A stretch of DNA of 64,000 nt from Algoriphagus kandeliae (GCF_004571135.1 NZ_SPSB01000001.1:806001-870000); one strand, 5' to 3'. Shown: positions 8,455-18,817, counted from the first letter of the stretch. The notes: generated from the sequence alone by a model not told the origin. Numbers and translations are program-made.

Positions 8455-9399
8455 ATGAAACAATTCACACAATTTGAATCCCGGGATTTAGGACAGGAAT
8501 TAATTGACCTTGGACTTGAGTACAAATTCAATCCACGATTGGATATTCAAAAAGGCCAAGGAAAAAGAATTGGTTGTATATTTTTAAACCCATCGCTAAG
8601 AACTCGAGTAAGCACTCAAATAGCTGCTCAAAATTTAGGAATGGAAGCCATTGTCCTCAATATGGACAAAGAAGGATGGGCATTAGAAATGCAGGACGGA
8701 GCCATCATGAACAAGGGTACAGTGGAGCATATCAAAGATGCAGCTGGCGTTTTGGGAAGTTTTTTTGATGTTCTTGCAGTTCGGGCTTTCCCTACTTTGA
8801 CCCAAAAGCAGGAGGATTTGAGTGACTTTGTGATTAATCAATTCATCAAGTACGCAGGTATTCCAGTAGTTAGTTTGGAATCAGCTATTAGACATCCTTT
8901 GCAGAGCTTGGCAGATATGATTACCATGCAGGAATACCAAGTGGAAAATCGAAGACCGAAAGTTGTTTTGACTTGGGCACCTCATATTAAAGCTATCCCC
9001 CATGCTGTTGCCAATAGCTTTGCAGAATGGTCTTTAGGAATGGGGTATGACCTGACTATAACCCATCCAGAAGGATATGAATTGGATGAGAGTTTTACAA
9101 AAGGAGCTACGTTAGAATACGATCAAAGTAAAGCCCTTGAAGATGCTGATTTTGTGTATGTTAAAAACTGGTCATCTTTTCAAGACTATGGTAAAATCCA
9201 TAGCACAGATCCAAGTTGGATGCTAACGCAAAAACACTTAGAAAGTGCTCCTAATGCTAAAGTGATGCATTGTCTCCCTGTTAGGAGAAACTTAGAATTA
9301 TCAGATGAGATTTTGGACAGCGATAGATCTTTAGTACAGGTCCAGGCAAAAAATCGAATCTTCGCTGCTCAAGCTGTTTTGAGTAAAATTATTGAATAA
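8455..9399 (+). CDS. argF': N-succinylornithine/N-acetylornithine carbamoyltransferase (ArgF')
   Basis: A 314-residue transcarbamylase. The carbamoyl-phosphate motif SLRTR is at residues 47-51, RHPLQS occurs near 145-150, and the HCLPVRR motif lies near residue 275. The HCLPVRR form and the NSFAEW segment match the N-acylornithine carbamoyltransferase family of Bacteroides and Xanthomonas rather than classical ornithine carbamoyltransferase. The residue that separates acetyl- from succinyl-ornithine specificity is Glu92 in the Xanthomonas enzyme and Pro90 in the Bacteroides fragilis enzyme; by motif alignment (here GTVEHI) it is Val90. Replacing that Glu by Val is known to convert the acetyl enzyme to the succinyl one, so succinylornithine is the inferred substrate. 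Confidence 0.9.
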   Translation: MKQFTQFESRDLGQELIDLGLEYKFNPRLDIQKGQGKRIGCIFLNPSLRTRVSTQIAAQNLGMEAIVLNMDKEGWALEMQDGAIMNKGTVEHIKDAAGVLGSFFDVLAVRAFPTLTQKQEDLSDFVINQFIKYAGIPVVSLESAIRHPLQSLADMITMQEYQVENRRPKVVLTWAPHIKAIPHAVANSFAEWSLGMGYDLTITHPEGYELDESFTKGATLEYDQSKALEDADFVYVKNWSSFQDYGKIHSTDPSWMLTQKHLESAPNAKVMHCLPVRRNLELSDEILDSDRSLVQVQAKNRIFAAQAVLSKIIE

Positions 9400-9417
9400 T
9401 CACCTAGGTCCCAGCCT

Positions 9418-10215
9418 ATGAAAATTTCCGTAATCAAAATCGGAGGAAATGTCATTGACAATCCAGAAAAACTGGAAGAATTTCTCCAACAATTCGCCAA
9501 ATTTCCAGGCTATAAAATCTTGGTTCATGGCGGAGGAGTTATGGCTTCCCGTTTTGGTGAGTCTCTTGGGGTAATGCCAGAAATGGTGGATGGAAGGAGA
9601 ATCACTGACAAGGATACCTTGGATATCGTGACTATGGTTTATGCTGGATTGATCAACAAAAACCTAGTAGCCTCACTCCAAGCCTTAGGTGTCAATGCAA
9701 TTGGGATGACTGGCGCTGATGGAAATGCAATTCGTTCAGAAAAACGTCCTTTCAAGGAAATTGATTATGGATTTGTGGGTGATGTAAAGGAAGTGAATAC
9801 ATCCATGATTCGACATTTATTGGATGCTGATTTAGTTCCCGTCTTCAATGCGATTACACATGATGGAAATGGTCAACTTTTGAATACCAACGCAGACAGT
9901 ATTGCTTCAGCTGTAGCTACAAGCTTATCAAGAGGCAATGAGGTTAACCTCTATTTTTGTTTCAATAAAGCAGGAGTCTTGGTTGATGAGAAAAATGAAA
10001 ACTCCATTATTCCATTGATTAATGAGGATATCTATGCTGAATTGCGAAAGGAAAATGTGATCCATTCCGGTATGATTCCAAAGCTTGATAATGCATTTGC
10101 AGCTTTGCAAAAAGGCGTAAATCATGTATGGATAGGAAAAGCAGAGAATCTTTTACTCTCAACAAAAGGTAAATTATCAGGAACGGTCATAGAACGGCAC
10201 CGCTACGATTTATAT
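9418..10215 (+). CDS. argB: N-acylglutamate kinase
   Basis: An amino-acid-kinase-family enzyme (266 residues; the stop codon TGA is at 10216-10218) phosphorylating N-acylglutamate. The N-terminal KIGGNVIDNP replaces the common KxGGxA motif, LVHGGGVMASRF supplies the glycine loop, and the IGMTGADGNAI and NTNADSIASAVA blocks match the argininosensitive and acyl-binding segments. It is slightly short compared with hexameric arginine-inhibited forms and lacks an N-terminal helix, which suggests the dimeric, less inhibited form. The downstream deacylase start overlaps the argB stop (TGATG). Confidence 0.93.
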
Positions 10216-10217
10216 TG

Positions 10218-11294
10218 ATGGATAACTTTGAACCGGTCACAGAAGAATGCATTCAGCTTTTGCAAGAGCTGATTTCGATTCCTTCTTTTTCAAAAAAAGA
10301 AGAAGAAACAGCAACTGCGATCAGCAAATTTCTAATTAAGAAAGAAATTGATTTTGAGCGTTTTGGGAATAATATCATTGCTTACGCAAAATCTTTTGAT
10401 GCTACCAAACCAACTGTCTGGCTAAATTCCCATCATGACACGGTCAAACCAAATAAGGCCTACACGCGTGACCCTTTTTCACCGGATATAGAAGACGGGA
10501 AATTATTTGGTTTGGGCTCAAATGATGCCGGAGGACCATTAGTAAGTTTGTTAGGGGCGTTCCTAATATTGAAAGATAAAGAGCTCCCTTTTAATCTCAT
10601 TTTTATTGCCTCTGCAGAAGAAGAAATATCTGGAAAAAAAGGTATTTCACTAGTTCTGGAGCACCTTACCGAACCAGAATTGGTCATTGTAGGGGAACCT
10701 ACCCAAATGAAAATGGCATTGGCTGAAAAGGGCCTAATGGTACTTGATTGTGAAGTAATTGGAAAGCCCGGGCATGCAGCAAGAAATGAAGGAATTAACG
10801 CCATTTATTTGGCTTTGGAAGACTTGGAAAAGGTCAAAAACTTTGAATTCAAAAAGGTTTCTCCTTATCTCGGAAAATCAAAAGTTACCGCAACAATTAT
10901 TCAAGCTGGAAGTCAACATAATGTAGTCCCAGATCTTTGCACCTTTACTTTGGACGTTCGGGTCACAGATGTCTACACTTTAGAGGAGGCACTGGAAGAG
11001 CTCCAAAATTCCCTTTCCGCCAAACTTGTTCCACGGTCCCTCCGACTTAGAAGTTCGAAAACTCCAGAAGATCATCCCATTATTCGGGCATCTGCAAAAT
11101 GTGGAATGGAAACTTTTGGAAGTCCAACTTTATCAGATCAAGCGCTTATCCCCTATCCGTCCGTAAAAATTGGACCTGGAGATTCAGCTCGGTCTCATAG
11201 CGCAGATGAATTTATTTATATCAGTGAAATTGAGAAAGCAGTGGTTGATTACGTTGTTTTGCTAGAAAAATACGCTCAAATCAAATCGGAATAG
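10218..11294 (+). CDS. argE: M20 family N-acylcitrulline/N-acylornithine deacylase
   Basis: A 358-residue M20 metallopeptidase-family deacylase. Metal ligands are visible in NSHHDTVKP, GSNDAGG, ASAEEEISG (with the catalytic Glu-Glu) and VGEPTQ, and the C-terminal histidine in RSHSADEFI. In the N-acylornithine carbamoyltransferase pathway this enzyme deacylates N-acylcitrulline to give citrulline for ArgG. The start is ATG at 10218, overlapping the argB stop by one base; a TTG at 10215 is rejected. The gene name argE is used by function and position; the true substrate, probably a succinyl or acetyl citrulline, is an inference. Confidence 0.85.
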   Translation: MDNFEPVTEECIQLLQELISIPSFSKKEEETATAISKFLIKKEIDFERFGNNIIAYAKSFDATKPTVWLNSHHDTVKPNKAYTRDPFSPDIEDGKLFGLGSNDAGGPLVSLLGAFLILKDKELPFNLIFIASAEEEISGKKGISLVLEHLTEPELVIVGEPTQMKMALAEKGLMVLDCEVIGKPGHAARNEGINAIYLALEDLEKVKNFEFKKVSPYLGKSKVTATIIQAGSQHNVVPDLCTFTLDVRVTDVYTLEEALEELQNSLSAKLVPRSLRLRSSKTPEDHPIIRASAKCGMETFGSPTLSDQALIPYPSVKIGPGDSARSHSADEFIYISEIEKAVVDYVVLLEKYAQIKSE

Positions 11295-11298
11295 ACTT

Positions 11299-12636
11299 AT
11301 GAAAATTTGGCAAAAAGCCAGTGGAAATAAAAAAGAGGTAGAACAGTTCACCATAGGACGAGATCCTGAATTTGATATCATTCTGGCACCTTATGATGTT
11401 TTGGGTTCAATGGCTCATTCAGCCATGCTAGAAAAGATTGGACTTTTGACTTCTGAAGAAAATCAAGCACTTCAAAAAGGCCTGCGAGTAATTTACCAAG
11501 AGATTGAGAATGGTGAGTTTCAAATTGAAGAAGGTGTAGAAGATGTACATTCTCAGGTCGAATTTTTACTAACAAATCGACTTGGTCCTGTGGGAAAAAA
11601 ACTTCATTCTGGAAGAAGTCGAAATGATCAGGTTCTTGTGGATTTGAAATTGTACTATCGTGCTGCAATTCGAGAACTTGTCGCTGAAATCACTGATTTA
11701 GGGCTTCTTTTAAGCCAACTTTCAGAAAAGCATCAATCTGATTTGATGCCTGGCTACACGCATACGCAATTGGCTATGCCTTCTAGTTTCGGACTTTGGT
11801 TTGCTTCTTTTTTGGAGGGTTTTTCTGAGGATCTCCATCTCCTTAAGACGGCTTTTGACTTATCGAATAAAAACCCATTGGGATCAGCTGCCGGATATGG
11901 TTCAAGTTTCCCGCTCAATCGAACCATGACTACCCAATTACTTGGATTTGCCGATTTGCATCATAATGTAATTAATGCACAAAATAGCCGCGGAAAGACA
12001 GAACGGACGCTAGCCTTTGCCATGGCAGGAATTGCAGCAACCTTAAACCGATTGGCAGACGACATTTGCCTGTTTATGAATCAGCATTTTGCTTTTGTGA
12101 GCTTTCCTGATGAATTGACTACTGGTTCCAGCATTATGCCTCATAAAAAGAATCCCGATGTATTTGAGCTGATCCGTGCCAAAACCAATCAGATTCAAGC
12201 TGTTCCTCAGACCATCTCCCTTTTGTTAACCAATTCTACTACAGGCTACCACCGGGATTTACAATTACTCAAAGAGGAAGTATTCCCAGCAATTGAAAGT
12301 CTCAAAGATTGCATTCGAATGAGTACTTTTATGCTTCAATCTATTCAGATTCGGAAAAACATTTTGAATGATCCGTTTTATCAGCATGTCTTTTCTGTTG
12401 AAGTAGTCAATGAGTTGGTCTTGAAAGGAATGCCTTTCCGTGATGCCTACAAAAAGGTAGGTCTCGATATTGAGTCAGGAAATTTCAATCCGGATCAAAC
12501 ACAAGTTTCTCATAGCCACGAGGGAAGCATTGGAAATTTGAATTTGGAGGAAATCAATCAAAAACTTCAAAATGCTATCCGATCGTTTGACTTCGAAAGT
12601 ATAGAAATCGCTGTCAATAAGTTAATTGGGAAATGA
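11299..12636 (+). CDS. argH: Argininosuccinate lyase
   Basis: A 445-residue member of the fumarase/aspartase superfamily that splits argininosuccinate to arginine and fumarate. The signature GSSIMPHKKNP is intact, as are LHSGRSRNDQV and TPGYTH-like MPGYTHTQLAMP segments that build the active site. It is the last gene of the operon, 4 bp after the deacylase, and completes the route to arginine. No terminator hairpin is obvious in the 79 bp that follow. Confidence 0.95.
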   Translation: MKIWQKASGNKKEVEQFTIGRDPEFDIILAPYDVLGSMAHSAMLEKIGLLTSEENQALQKGLRVIYQEIENGEFQIEEGVEDVHSQVEFLLTNRLGPVGKKLHSGRSRNDQVLVDLKLYYRAAIRELVAEITDLGLLLSQLSEKHQSDLMPGYTHTQLAMPSSFGLWFASFLEGFSEDLHLLKTAFDLSNKNPLGSAAGYGSSFPLNRTMTTQLLGFADLHHNVINAQNSRGKTERTLAFAMAGIAATLNRLADDICLFMNQHFAFVSFPDELTTGSSIMPHKKNPDVFELIRAKTNQIQAVPQTISLLLTNSTTGYHRDLQLLKEEVFPAIESLKDCIRMSTFMLQSIQIRKNILNDPFYQHVFSVEVVNELVLKGMPFRDAYKKVGLDIESGNFNPDQTQVSHSHEGSIGNLNLEEINQKLQNAIRSFDFESIEIAVNKLIGK

Positions 12637-12715
12637 TTGTTTAAAATCCCTTTGAAAATACACTAGGATTTATCTTATATTAGGTATAAGTAAATCTTAT
12701 TTATTTTCAACCAAT

Positions 12716-14260
12716 ATGCCCCAGCACTTTTCCGTTTTATCTTTAAAATATGACCTTAAGGCTTCCCTCGTAGTATTTTTAGTAGCCTTGCCACTATGCT
12801 TGGGAATTGCTGTAGCTAGTGGAGCTCCTCCTATGTCAGGTTTAATCGCCGGGATTGTAGGAGGAATCATCATCGGTTCACTTTCAGGTTCTCATGTAAG
12901 CGTGAGTGGACCTGCAGCTGGTTTAACAGTGATTGTCTTAGATTCTATCTCCACTTTAGGAACATTTGAATTGTTTCTAGGAACAGTTGTGATAGCAGGG
13001 CTTATTCAATTGATTTTTGGACTTTTGAAAGGAGGAGTCTTAGGTTACTATTTTCCGCACTCTGTCATTAAAGGAATGTTGACCGCCATAGGATTGATTT
13101 TGATCCTAAAGCAAATCCCTCACGCTCTTGGATGGGATAAAGATGCTATGGGTGATATGGCTTTTTTACAGATAGACAATGCCAATACCTTTTCGGAAAT
13201 TTGGTATGCCATCCAATATTTCAGCCCTGGAGCTATTCCAATAACCCTTATCTCACTACTAATTATTTTCTTTTTTGAAAGGCCTAAAATCAAGAATAAT
13301 CCTATTCTTGGAATCGTTCCAGGAGCTCTTTGGGCCGTTGTTTTTGGCATTTTGGCTAATCGTTTTTATTCCTTTTTCCTTCCAGATTGGGAATTATCCA
13401 ATGAGCATTTGGTGAATTTACCGGTTGTTGAAAAATGGGAGGATTTTGCTGGCTTGATAACTTTTCCAAACTTCTCGAAAATCACTAGTGGAGATTTTTG
13501 GGTAATCGCCATTACCATAGCTGTTATTGCGAGTATTGAAACCCTTTTGAGTATTGAAGCTGGAGATAAAATGGACCCTAAGAAAAGGGTTACACCTGCT
13601 TCCCGCGAATTAGTTGCTCAAGGAATAGGTAATTCTGTTTCTGGATTGATTGGTGGTTTGCCCGTCACGGCTGTGATCGTAAGAACTTCCGCAAATATTG
13701 CCTCCGGTTCTAAAACCAAATTAGCAGCCATTCTGCATGGTGTTTTATTATTGGTTTTGGTGGTTGGTATTGCCGGAGTTTTAAACCAAATCCCATTAAG
13801 CTGTTTAGCGGCGGTTCTGTTTATGGTCGGCTTTAAACTCGCCAAACCTGCCATTTTTGTTAGCGAATATGAAAAAGGACTCAATCAATTCTTGCCTTTT
13901 ATCATTACCGTTTTTGCGATTCTTTTTACGGACTTGCTTGTTGGAATTGGTATTGGGCTGATAGCAGGGGTATTTTTTGTAATGCGAACAAATTACCGTA
14001 AATCAATCCAAGTCACTGAGTTGAATGGAAGATACCTTGTAAAGCTTCAAAAGGACGTCTCATTCTTAAATAAAGCCCCTTTACGAAAAGCTTTAGAAAC
14101 TATTCCAGATGGAAGCGAAGTGATTATAAATGCCACTAAAGCCCAATTTATCGATCACGATATTCAGGAAGTCTTGAATGATTTTATCAATTCTGCTTCT
14201 GAGAAAAATATCGAGGTTGATACAGAAGGTTTAAAATATAACCTAGAAGAAACACTATGA
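12716..14260 (+). CDS. SulP family anion transporter with C-terminal STAS domain
   Basis: A 514-residue membrane protein with about 11-12 hydrophobic segments up to roughly residue 420 and a short soluble C-terminus of the STAS type. The SulP signature region is GLIGGLPVTAVIVRTSANI followed by SGSKTKLAAILHG. SulP proteins carry sulfate, bicarbonate or other anions. Its stop overlaps the start of a beta-carbonic anhydrase by four bases (ATGA), which argues for bicarbonate as the substrate, as in BicA-type transporters. That is inferred from context; sulfate cannot be ruled out given the neighbouring sulfur-amino-acid genes. Confidence 0.87.
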   Translation: MPQHFSVLSLKYDLKASLVVFLVALPLCLGIAVASGAPPMSGLIAGIVGGIIIGSLSGSHVSVSGPAAGLTVIVLDSISTLGTFELFLGTVVIAGLIQLIFGLLKGGVLGYYFPHSVIKGMLTAIGLILILKQIPHALGWDKDAMGDMAFLQIDNANTFSEIWYAIQYFSPGAIPITLISLLIIFFFERPKIKNNPILGIVPGALWAVVFGILANRFYSFFLPDWELSNEHLVNLPVVEKWEDFAGLITFPNFSKITSGDFWVIAITIAVIASIETLLSIEAGDKMDPKKRVTPASRELVAQGIGNSVSGLIGGLPVTAVIVRTSANIASGSKTKLAAILHGVLLLVLVVGIAGVLNQIPLSCLAAVLFMVGFKLAKPAIFVSEYEKGLNQFLPFIITVFAILFTDLLVGIGIGLIAGVFFVMRTNYRKSIQVTELNGRYLVKLQKDVSFLNKAPLRKALETIPDGSEVIINATKAQFIDHDIQEVLNDFINSASEKNIEVDTEGLKYNLEETL

Positions 14261-14910
14261 ACGATTACGAAAAGCTCCTATTACAAAACAAAGCCTGGTC
14301 GGAGGAAAAAACCGGAATCGATGAGAATTTTTTTGAACGATTGGCCAAACAACAAAAGCCCAAATTTTTATGGATAGGCTGTTCGGATAGCCGCGTTCCT
14401 GCCAATGAAATCACTGGGACAGATCCGGGTGAAATCTTCGTTCATCGAAACATAGCCAACATGGTTGTACACACAGACCTGAATCTATTGTCAGTTTTGC
14501 AGTATGCAGTAGAGGTACTTAAAGTCGAGCATATCATCGTTTGTGGGCATTATGGATGCGGCGGAGTTGAAGCTGCGCTTTCCAATAGACACTTGGGCTT
14601 AATCAATAAATGGCTTAGAAATATCAAGGAAGTATATCGACTTTACCGGGATAAGATTGATATGATGGAGGACCAAAATGCTAAACTTGATAAATTGGTC
14701 GAATACAATGTAATAGAACAGTGTCAGGATCTAATCAAGACTTCCATTATTCAAAAGGCTTGGATGGAGCGAAAAGGCCCACACATTCATGGATGGGTTT
14801 ATGGAATCAAAGATGGTTTGGTAAATGAATTGGTCTCTATTCCTGCAGATTTCGAAAATATTGATCCGATTTTCCGGTATAGTGAGGAGCAATTAAAAAT
14901 CCCTCATTAA
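14257..14910 (+). CDS. can: Beta-class carbonic anhydrase
   Basis: A 217-residue cytoplasmic zinc enzyme interconverting CO2 and bicarbonate. Zinc ligands and catalytic dyad are all visible: WIGCSDSRVP (Cys, Asp, Arg) and VCGHYGCGGV (His, Cys). The start overlaps the SulP stop by 4 bp, so the two are translationally coupled, suggesting joint inorganic-carbon handling. Length and motif spacing are those of plant/E. coli-type beta enzymes. It is followed by an intrinsic terminator at 14948-14979. Confidence 0.94.
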   Translation: MNDYEKLLLQNKAWSEEKTGIDENFFERLAKQQKPKFLWIGCSDSRVPANEITGTDPGEIFVHRNIANMVVHTDLNLLSVLQYAVEVLKVEHIIVCGHYGCGGVEAALSNRHLGLINKWLRNIKEVYRLYRDKIDMMEDQNAKLDKLVEYNVIEQCQDLIKTSIIQKAWMERKGPHIHGWVYGIKDGLVNELVSIPADFENIDPIFRYSEEQLKIPH

Positions 14911-14947
14911 AAATTTCTTTTCTACTTTATTTTGATTTCTAAAAATG

Positions 14948-14979
14948 GGACACTTACTTTGAAGTGTCCTTACTTTTTT
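14948..14979 (+). terminator. Intrinsic terminator after carbonic anhydrase
   Basis: GGACACTT (14948-14955) pairs with AAGTGTCC (14962-14969) around a short loop, followed by a T-rich tract (TTACTTTTTT). It separates the SulP/carbonic anhydrase unit from the SAM riboswitch. Confidence 0.8.
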
Positions 14980-14986
14980 GGTGAGG

Positions 14987-15095
14987 ATTTATAAAGAAGA
15001 GGCGAGAGACAGGCTCTAAGACCCTCTGGCAACCTTCCAAAGTGGAAAGGTGCCAAATCCTGCCGGGTGAGATGGTCTCACTTGGAACTATAAAT
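14987..15095 (+). promoter_or_regulatory. SAM-I (S-box) riboswitch aptamer
   Basis: The sequence has the S-box order: P1 strand ATTTATA (14987-14993), the AAGAGGCGAGAGAC core, a P2 strand, CTCTGGCAACC, a P3 hairpin (TTCC...GGAA), AGGTGCCAAATCCTGCC, a P4 hairpin (GTGAGATGGTCTCAC), and a closing P1 strand TATAAAT (15089-15095) that is a perfect 7-bp complement of the first. It lies 134 bp upstream of metY, a classic SAM-regulated gene. S-adenosylmethionine binding should lower metY-metX expression. Confidence 0.92.
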
Positions 15096-15111
15096 TCTTC
15101 ACGATATGACG

Positions 15112-15186
15112 ATTTATACCCCACTTATTTCCCCTTTTTCTTTATCATTTCATTCGATGTATAGAATCATGCTTTGATTCTATGGG
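15112..15186 (+). promoter_or_regulatory. Candidate expression platform of the SAM riboswitch
   Basis: Downstream of the aptamer, ATTTATA at 15112-15118 is identical to the 5' P1 strand and could compete for the 3' P1 strand. A strong 9-bp hairpin, ATAGAATCA (15161-15169) with TGATTCTAT (15175-15183), follows, then GGGG that could pair with CCCC at 15119-15122. No clean T tract follows the hairpin immediately, though a T-rich run (TTCTTTTTTC) lies about 15 bp further on. The mechanism is therefore unresolved. Confidence 0.4.
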
Positions 15187-15216
15187 GCTCACTGTATTCT
15201 TTTTTCTAACCTTTAA

Positions 15217-16533
<1,317 letters not shown>

Positions 16534-16535
16534 TT

Positions 16536-17597
16536 ATGAACCTCACCCACTCGATCGTAAACATTAATATGAGGACTGATATTTTCCATTCAAAAACTCC
16601 ATTTGTGCTTGAATCTGGTCAGGAATTGCCAGAACTGGAATTGGCTTATACTACCTATGGAAAGCTGAATTCTGCCCAAGACAATGTCATTTGGGTTGTA
16701 CATGCATTGACTGGAGATAGCCGAGTCGGCGATTGGTGGAACGGTATGGTGGGTGAGGATCAATTTTTTGATCCGGCTGATTACTTTATTATCTGTGTGA
16801 ATTTGCCGGGATCCTGCTATGGGTCAACCAACCCTCTGTCCTCAAATCCCATAACAGGGAAGAATTATTATTATGATTTTCCTTTGTTGACGACACGGGA
16901 CATGGCAAATGCTTTGGAATCGATTCGCCAATCCTTAGGAATAAATCAAATACATACTTTGCTGGGAGGATCTTTAGGAGGACAAGTTGCATTGGAATGG
17001 GCCTATTTATTGGAAGATCGATTGCAAAATCTGGTCATTTTGGCCTCTACAGCGAAATCCTCCCCTTGGGTTATCGGATTCAATGAAACTCAGCGAATGG
17101 CAATTGAATCGGATTGTACTTGGGGAGAAGAAAGTGCAGATGCAGGTAAAAAAGGACTCGAAACTGCCAGAGCAATAGCTATGATGAGCTATAGACATCC
17201 TTGGGATTTTGCAAAAAAACAGGAAAGTCCTTCTGGTACTTTGGACAATTTTAGATCATCTTCCTATTTGAGGTATCAAGGTCAAAAATTAGCAAATCGA
17301 TTTACTGCTTTCTCTTATTGGATACTCAGTAAAGCGATGGATAGCCATGATTTGGGACGAGGTAGAGGTGGTTACCAAGACGCTCTTAAAAAAATAAAGG
17401 CCCGGACCTTGGCTGTTGGCGTAGATACGGACCTCTTATTTCTTCCTGAAGAATCTATGGAAATAGCGAAATATATTCCTAAGGCAAGCTACAGAGAAAT
17501 CAAAGCCACAGCTGGACATGATGCTTTTCTGATTGAATTCGAACAACTACGATACATTCTTCAATCCTTTTATATCAGTAATGGATCAAAGAATTGA
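16536..17597 (+). CDS. metX: Homoserine O-acetyltransferase
   Basis: A 353-residue alpha/beta hydrolase that acetylates homoserine with acetyl-CoA to supply MetY. The nucleophile elbow is GGSLGGQVALEW (Ser), with the acid in VGVDTDLLFLP and the His in AGHDAFLIEF. The early VVHALTGDSRVGDWW block and NLPGSCYGSTNP segment are MetX signatures. ATG at 16536 is used, 2 bp after metY; an in-frame ATG at 16569 is also possible and would shorten the N-terminus by 11 residues. It is convergent with, and only 7 bp from, the DUF2147 gene. Confidence 0.93.
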   Translation: MNLTHSIVNINMRTDIFHSKTPFVLESGQELPELELAYTTYGKLNSAQDNVIWVVHALTGDSRVGDWWNGMVGEDQFFDPADYFIICVNLPGSCYGSTNPLSSNPITGKNYYYDFPLLTTRDMANALESIRQSLGINQIHTLLGGSLGGQVALEWAYLLEDRLQNLVILASTAKSSPWVIGFNETQRMAIESDCTWGEESADAGKKGLETARAIAMMSYRHPWDFAKKQESPSGTLDNFRSSSYLRYQGQKLANRFTAFSYWILSKAMDSHDLGRGRGGYQDALKKIKARTLAVGVDTDLLFLPEESMEIAKYIPKASYREIKATAGHDAFLIEFEQLRYILQSFYISNGSKN

Positions 17598-17604
17598 ATC
17601 CTAG

Positions 17605-18048
17605 TCAATCTTCGGCTTTTGTCCATTCAACCGTTCTTCCAATCCATGAAAAACCCATATAACCAGTCACTTCAAGTACATCTGAATTCAAGAGTTTGAT
17701 TTCACAGGAATAGGTATTTCCTGATTTAGGATCGTAAATTTTCCCTCCTTTCCACGCTCCATTCTTGTATTGAAGTCCTTCTAAAATGGTTAAGCCCATC
17801 AAAGGTCTTTTGCGGAGTTTTTCATCATCATTTTGATCATCCATTGCTGGTACACCATTACGTTCAGGTTCCAGCAACCAAATGATTTTACCCATAAATT
17901 CCTTTCCATTTTGGGTAATTTGAACCTTGGCTGTTTTCTCAGTATTGTACCAAACTCCGAGAATTGATTCTTCACTTTGGGCAAATACAGTCTGAACAGT
18001 AAATAATAAAGCCAGTGTAAAAATTGAAGCGAATTGACGTACTTTCAT
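17605..18048 (-). CDS. DUF2147 family secreted protein
   Basis: A 147-residue protein with a signal peptide cleaved after VFAQ (about residue 24). The mature part begins SEESILGVWYNTEKTAKVQI and has the DUF2147 pattern of G-x-W near the start, followed by the GKIIWL and KGGKIYDPKSGNTYSC blocks. DUF2147 proteins fold as small lipocalin-like barrels and are widespread in Bacteroidota, with no established role. It is divergent from the phosphoesterase gene, with a 124-bp intergenic region likely to hold both promoters. Confidence 0.85.
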   Translation of the reverse strand: MKVRQFASIFTLALLFTVQTVFAQSEESILGVWYNTEKTAKVQITQNGKEFMGKIIWLLEPERNGVPAMDDQNDDEKLRKRPLMGLTILEGLQYKNGAWKGGKIYDPKSGNTYSCEIKLLNSDVLEVTGYMGFSWIGRTVEWTKAED

Positions 18049-18172
18049 AGGTAAGATTAATTTGAAAATAAAATCATTTTAGCTTTGAATTTGTTTTGCA
18101 AAGGTCTGAAAAACTCCTCTTGAGTTTACAGTCTTTCAATTTGTCACCCATTTTAGTGAAAGAAGGCGAAAA

Positions 18173-18817
18173 ATGCTACTAAGGCACGAAAATGCAGAAT
18201 TAGAACTTTTAAAGGAAAAAGCTATTTGGTGGTCTGCAAAGCGAATTTTATTTATTTCAGATCTTCATTTTGGAAAAGCTTCCCATTTTCGGAAATCAGG
18301 AATTCCTATTCCAGAACCTATCCACCACAAGGATTTGCATAAACTTCAGCAGCTATTCCAAACCTATTCTCCTTCAAAGGTTTATTTCTTGGGAGACTTA
18401 TTTCATAGCGATTGGAATGAATCCTGGGAAGAGCTGATGGATTTTTTGTCGCAGTTTAAGGAAATTAGCTTTTATCTGGTGAAAGGGAATCATGATATAC
18501 TTCCCCGAAGTATTTATGAAAATGCTCCATTTGAACTTTTAAACCAACCTGTTTTTATTGAACCCTTGGTTTTATCCCATGAACCTTTAGATGAAATTAA
18601 GGAAGGCTTTTTAAATCTATGTGGCCATATTCATCCGGGTGTGAGGTTAAAAGGTTTAGGTAGGCAATCCGTTCGAGTTCCTTGCTTTTACAAAACCAAC
18701 CAAACATTAATACTTCCCGCTTTCGGAGAATTTACAGGCCTGGCTTTGGTTCAAGCTACCAATGAAGCATCCATTTTTGGAATTAGCCCATCCAAGGTAT
18801 TTCCTATCCTTTCTTAA
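18173..18817 (+). CDS. pdeM: PdeM-like metallophosphoesterase
   Basis: A 214-residue calcineurin-fold phosphoesterase with every metal-binding motif: ISDLHFGK near residue 29, GDLFHSDW, GNHD and CGHIHPG. Similar in length and layout to the ligase-associated DNA damage response endonuclease PdeM (TIGR04123). In many genomes PdeM lies near an ATP-dependent DNA ligase and helicase; here no such partner is next to it, so the DNA-repair link is from family alone. It is followed after 55 bp by ftsX. Confidence 0.82.
   Translation: MLLRHENAELELLKEKAIWWSAKRILFISDLHFGKASHFRKSGIPIPEPIHHKDLHKLQQLFQTYSPSKVYFLGDLFHSDWNESWEELMDFLSQFKEISFYLVKGNHDILPRSIYENAPFELLNQPVFIEPLVLSHEPLDEIKEGFLNLCGHIHPGVRLKGLGRQSVRVPCFYKTNQTLILPAFGEFTGLALVQATNEASIFGISPSKVFPILS

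Noticed and set aside
10215..10217. TTG start for the M20 deacylase
   Set aside because: ATG at 10218 overlaps the argB stop in the common TGATG arrangement.
10460..10804. 114-codon frame on the minus strand inside the deacylase gene
   Set aside because: It is fully inside a strongly supported gene and shows no domain of its own.
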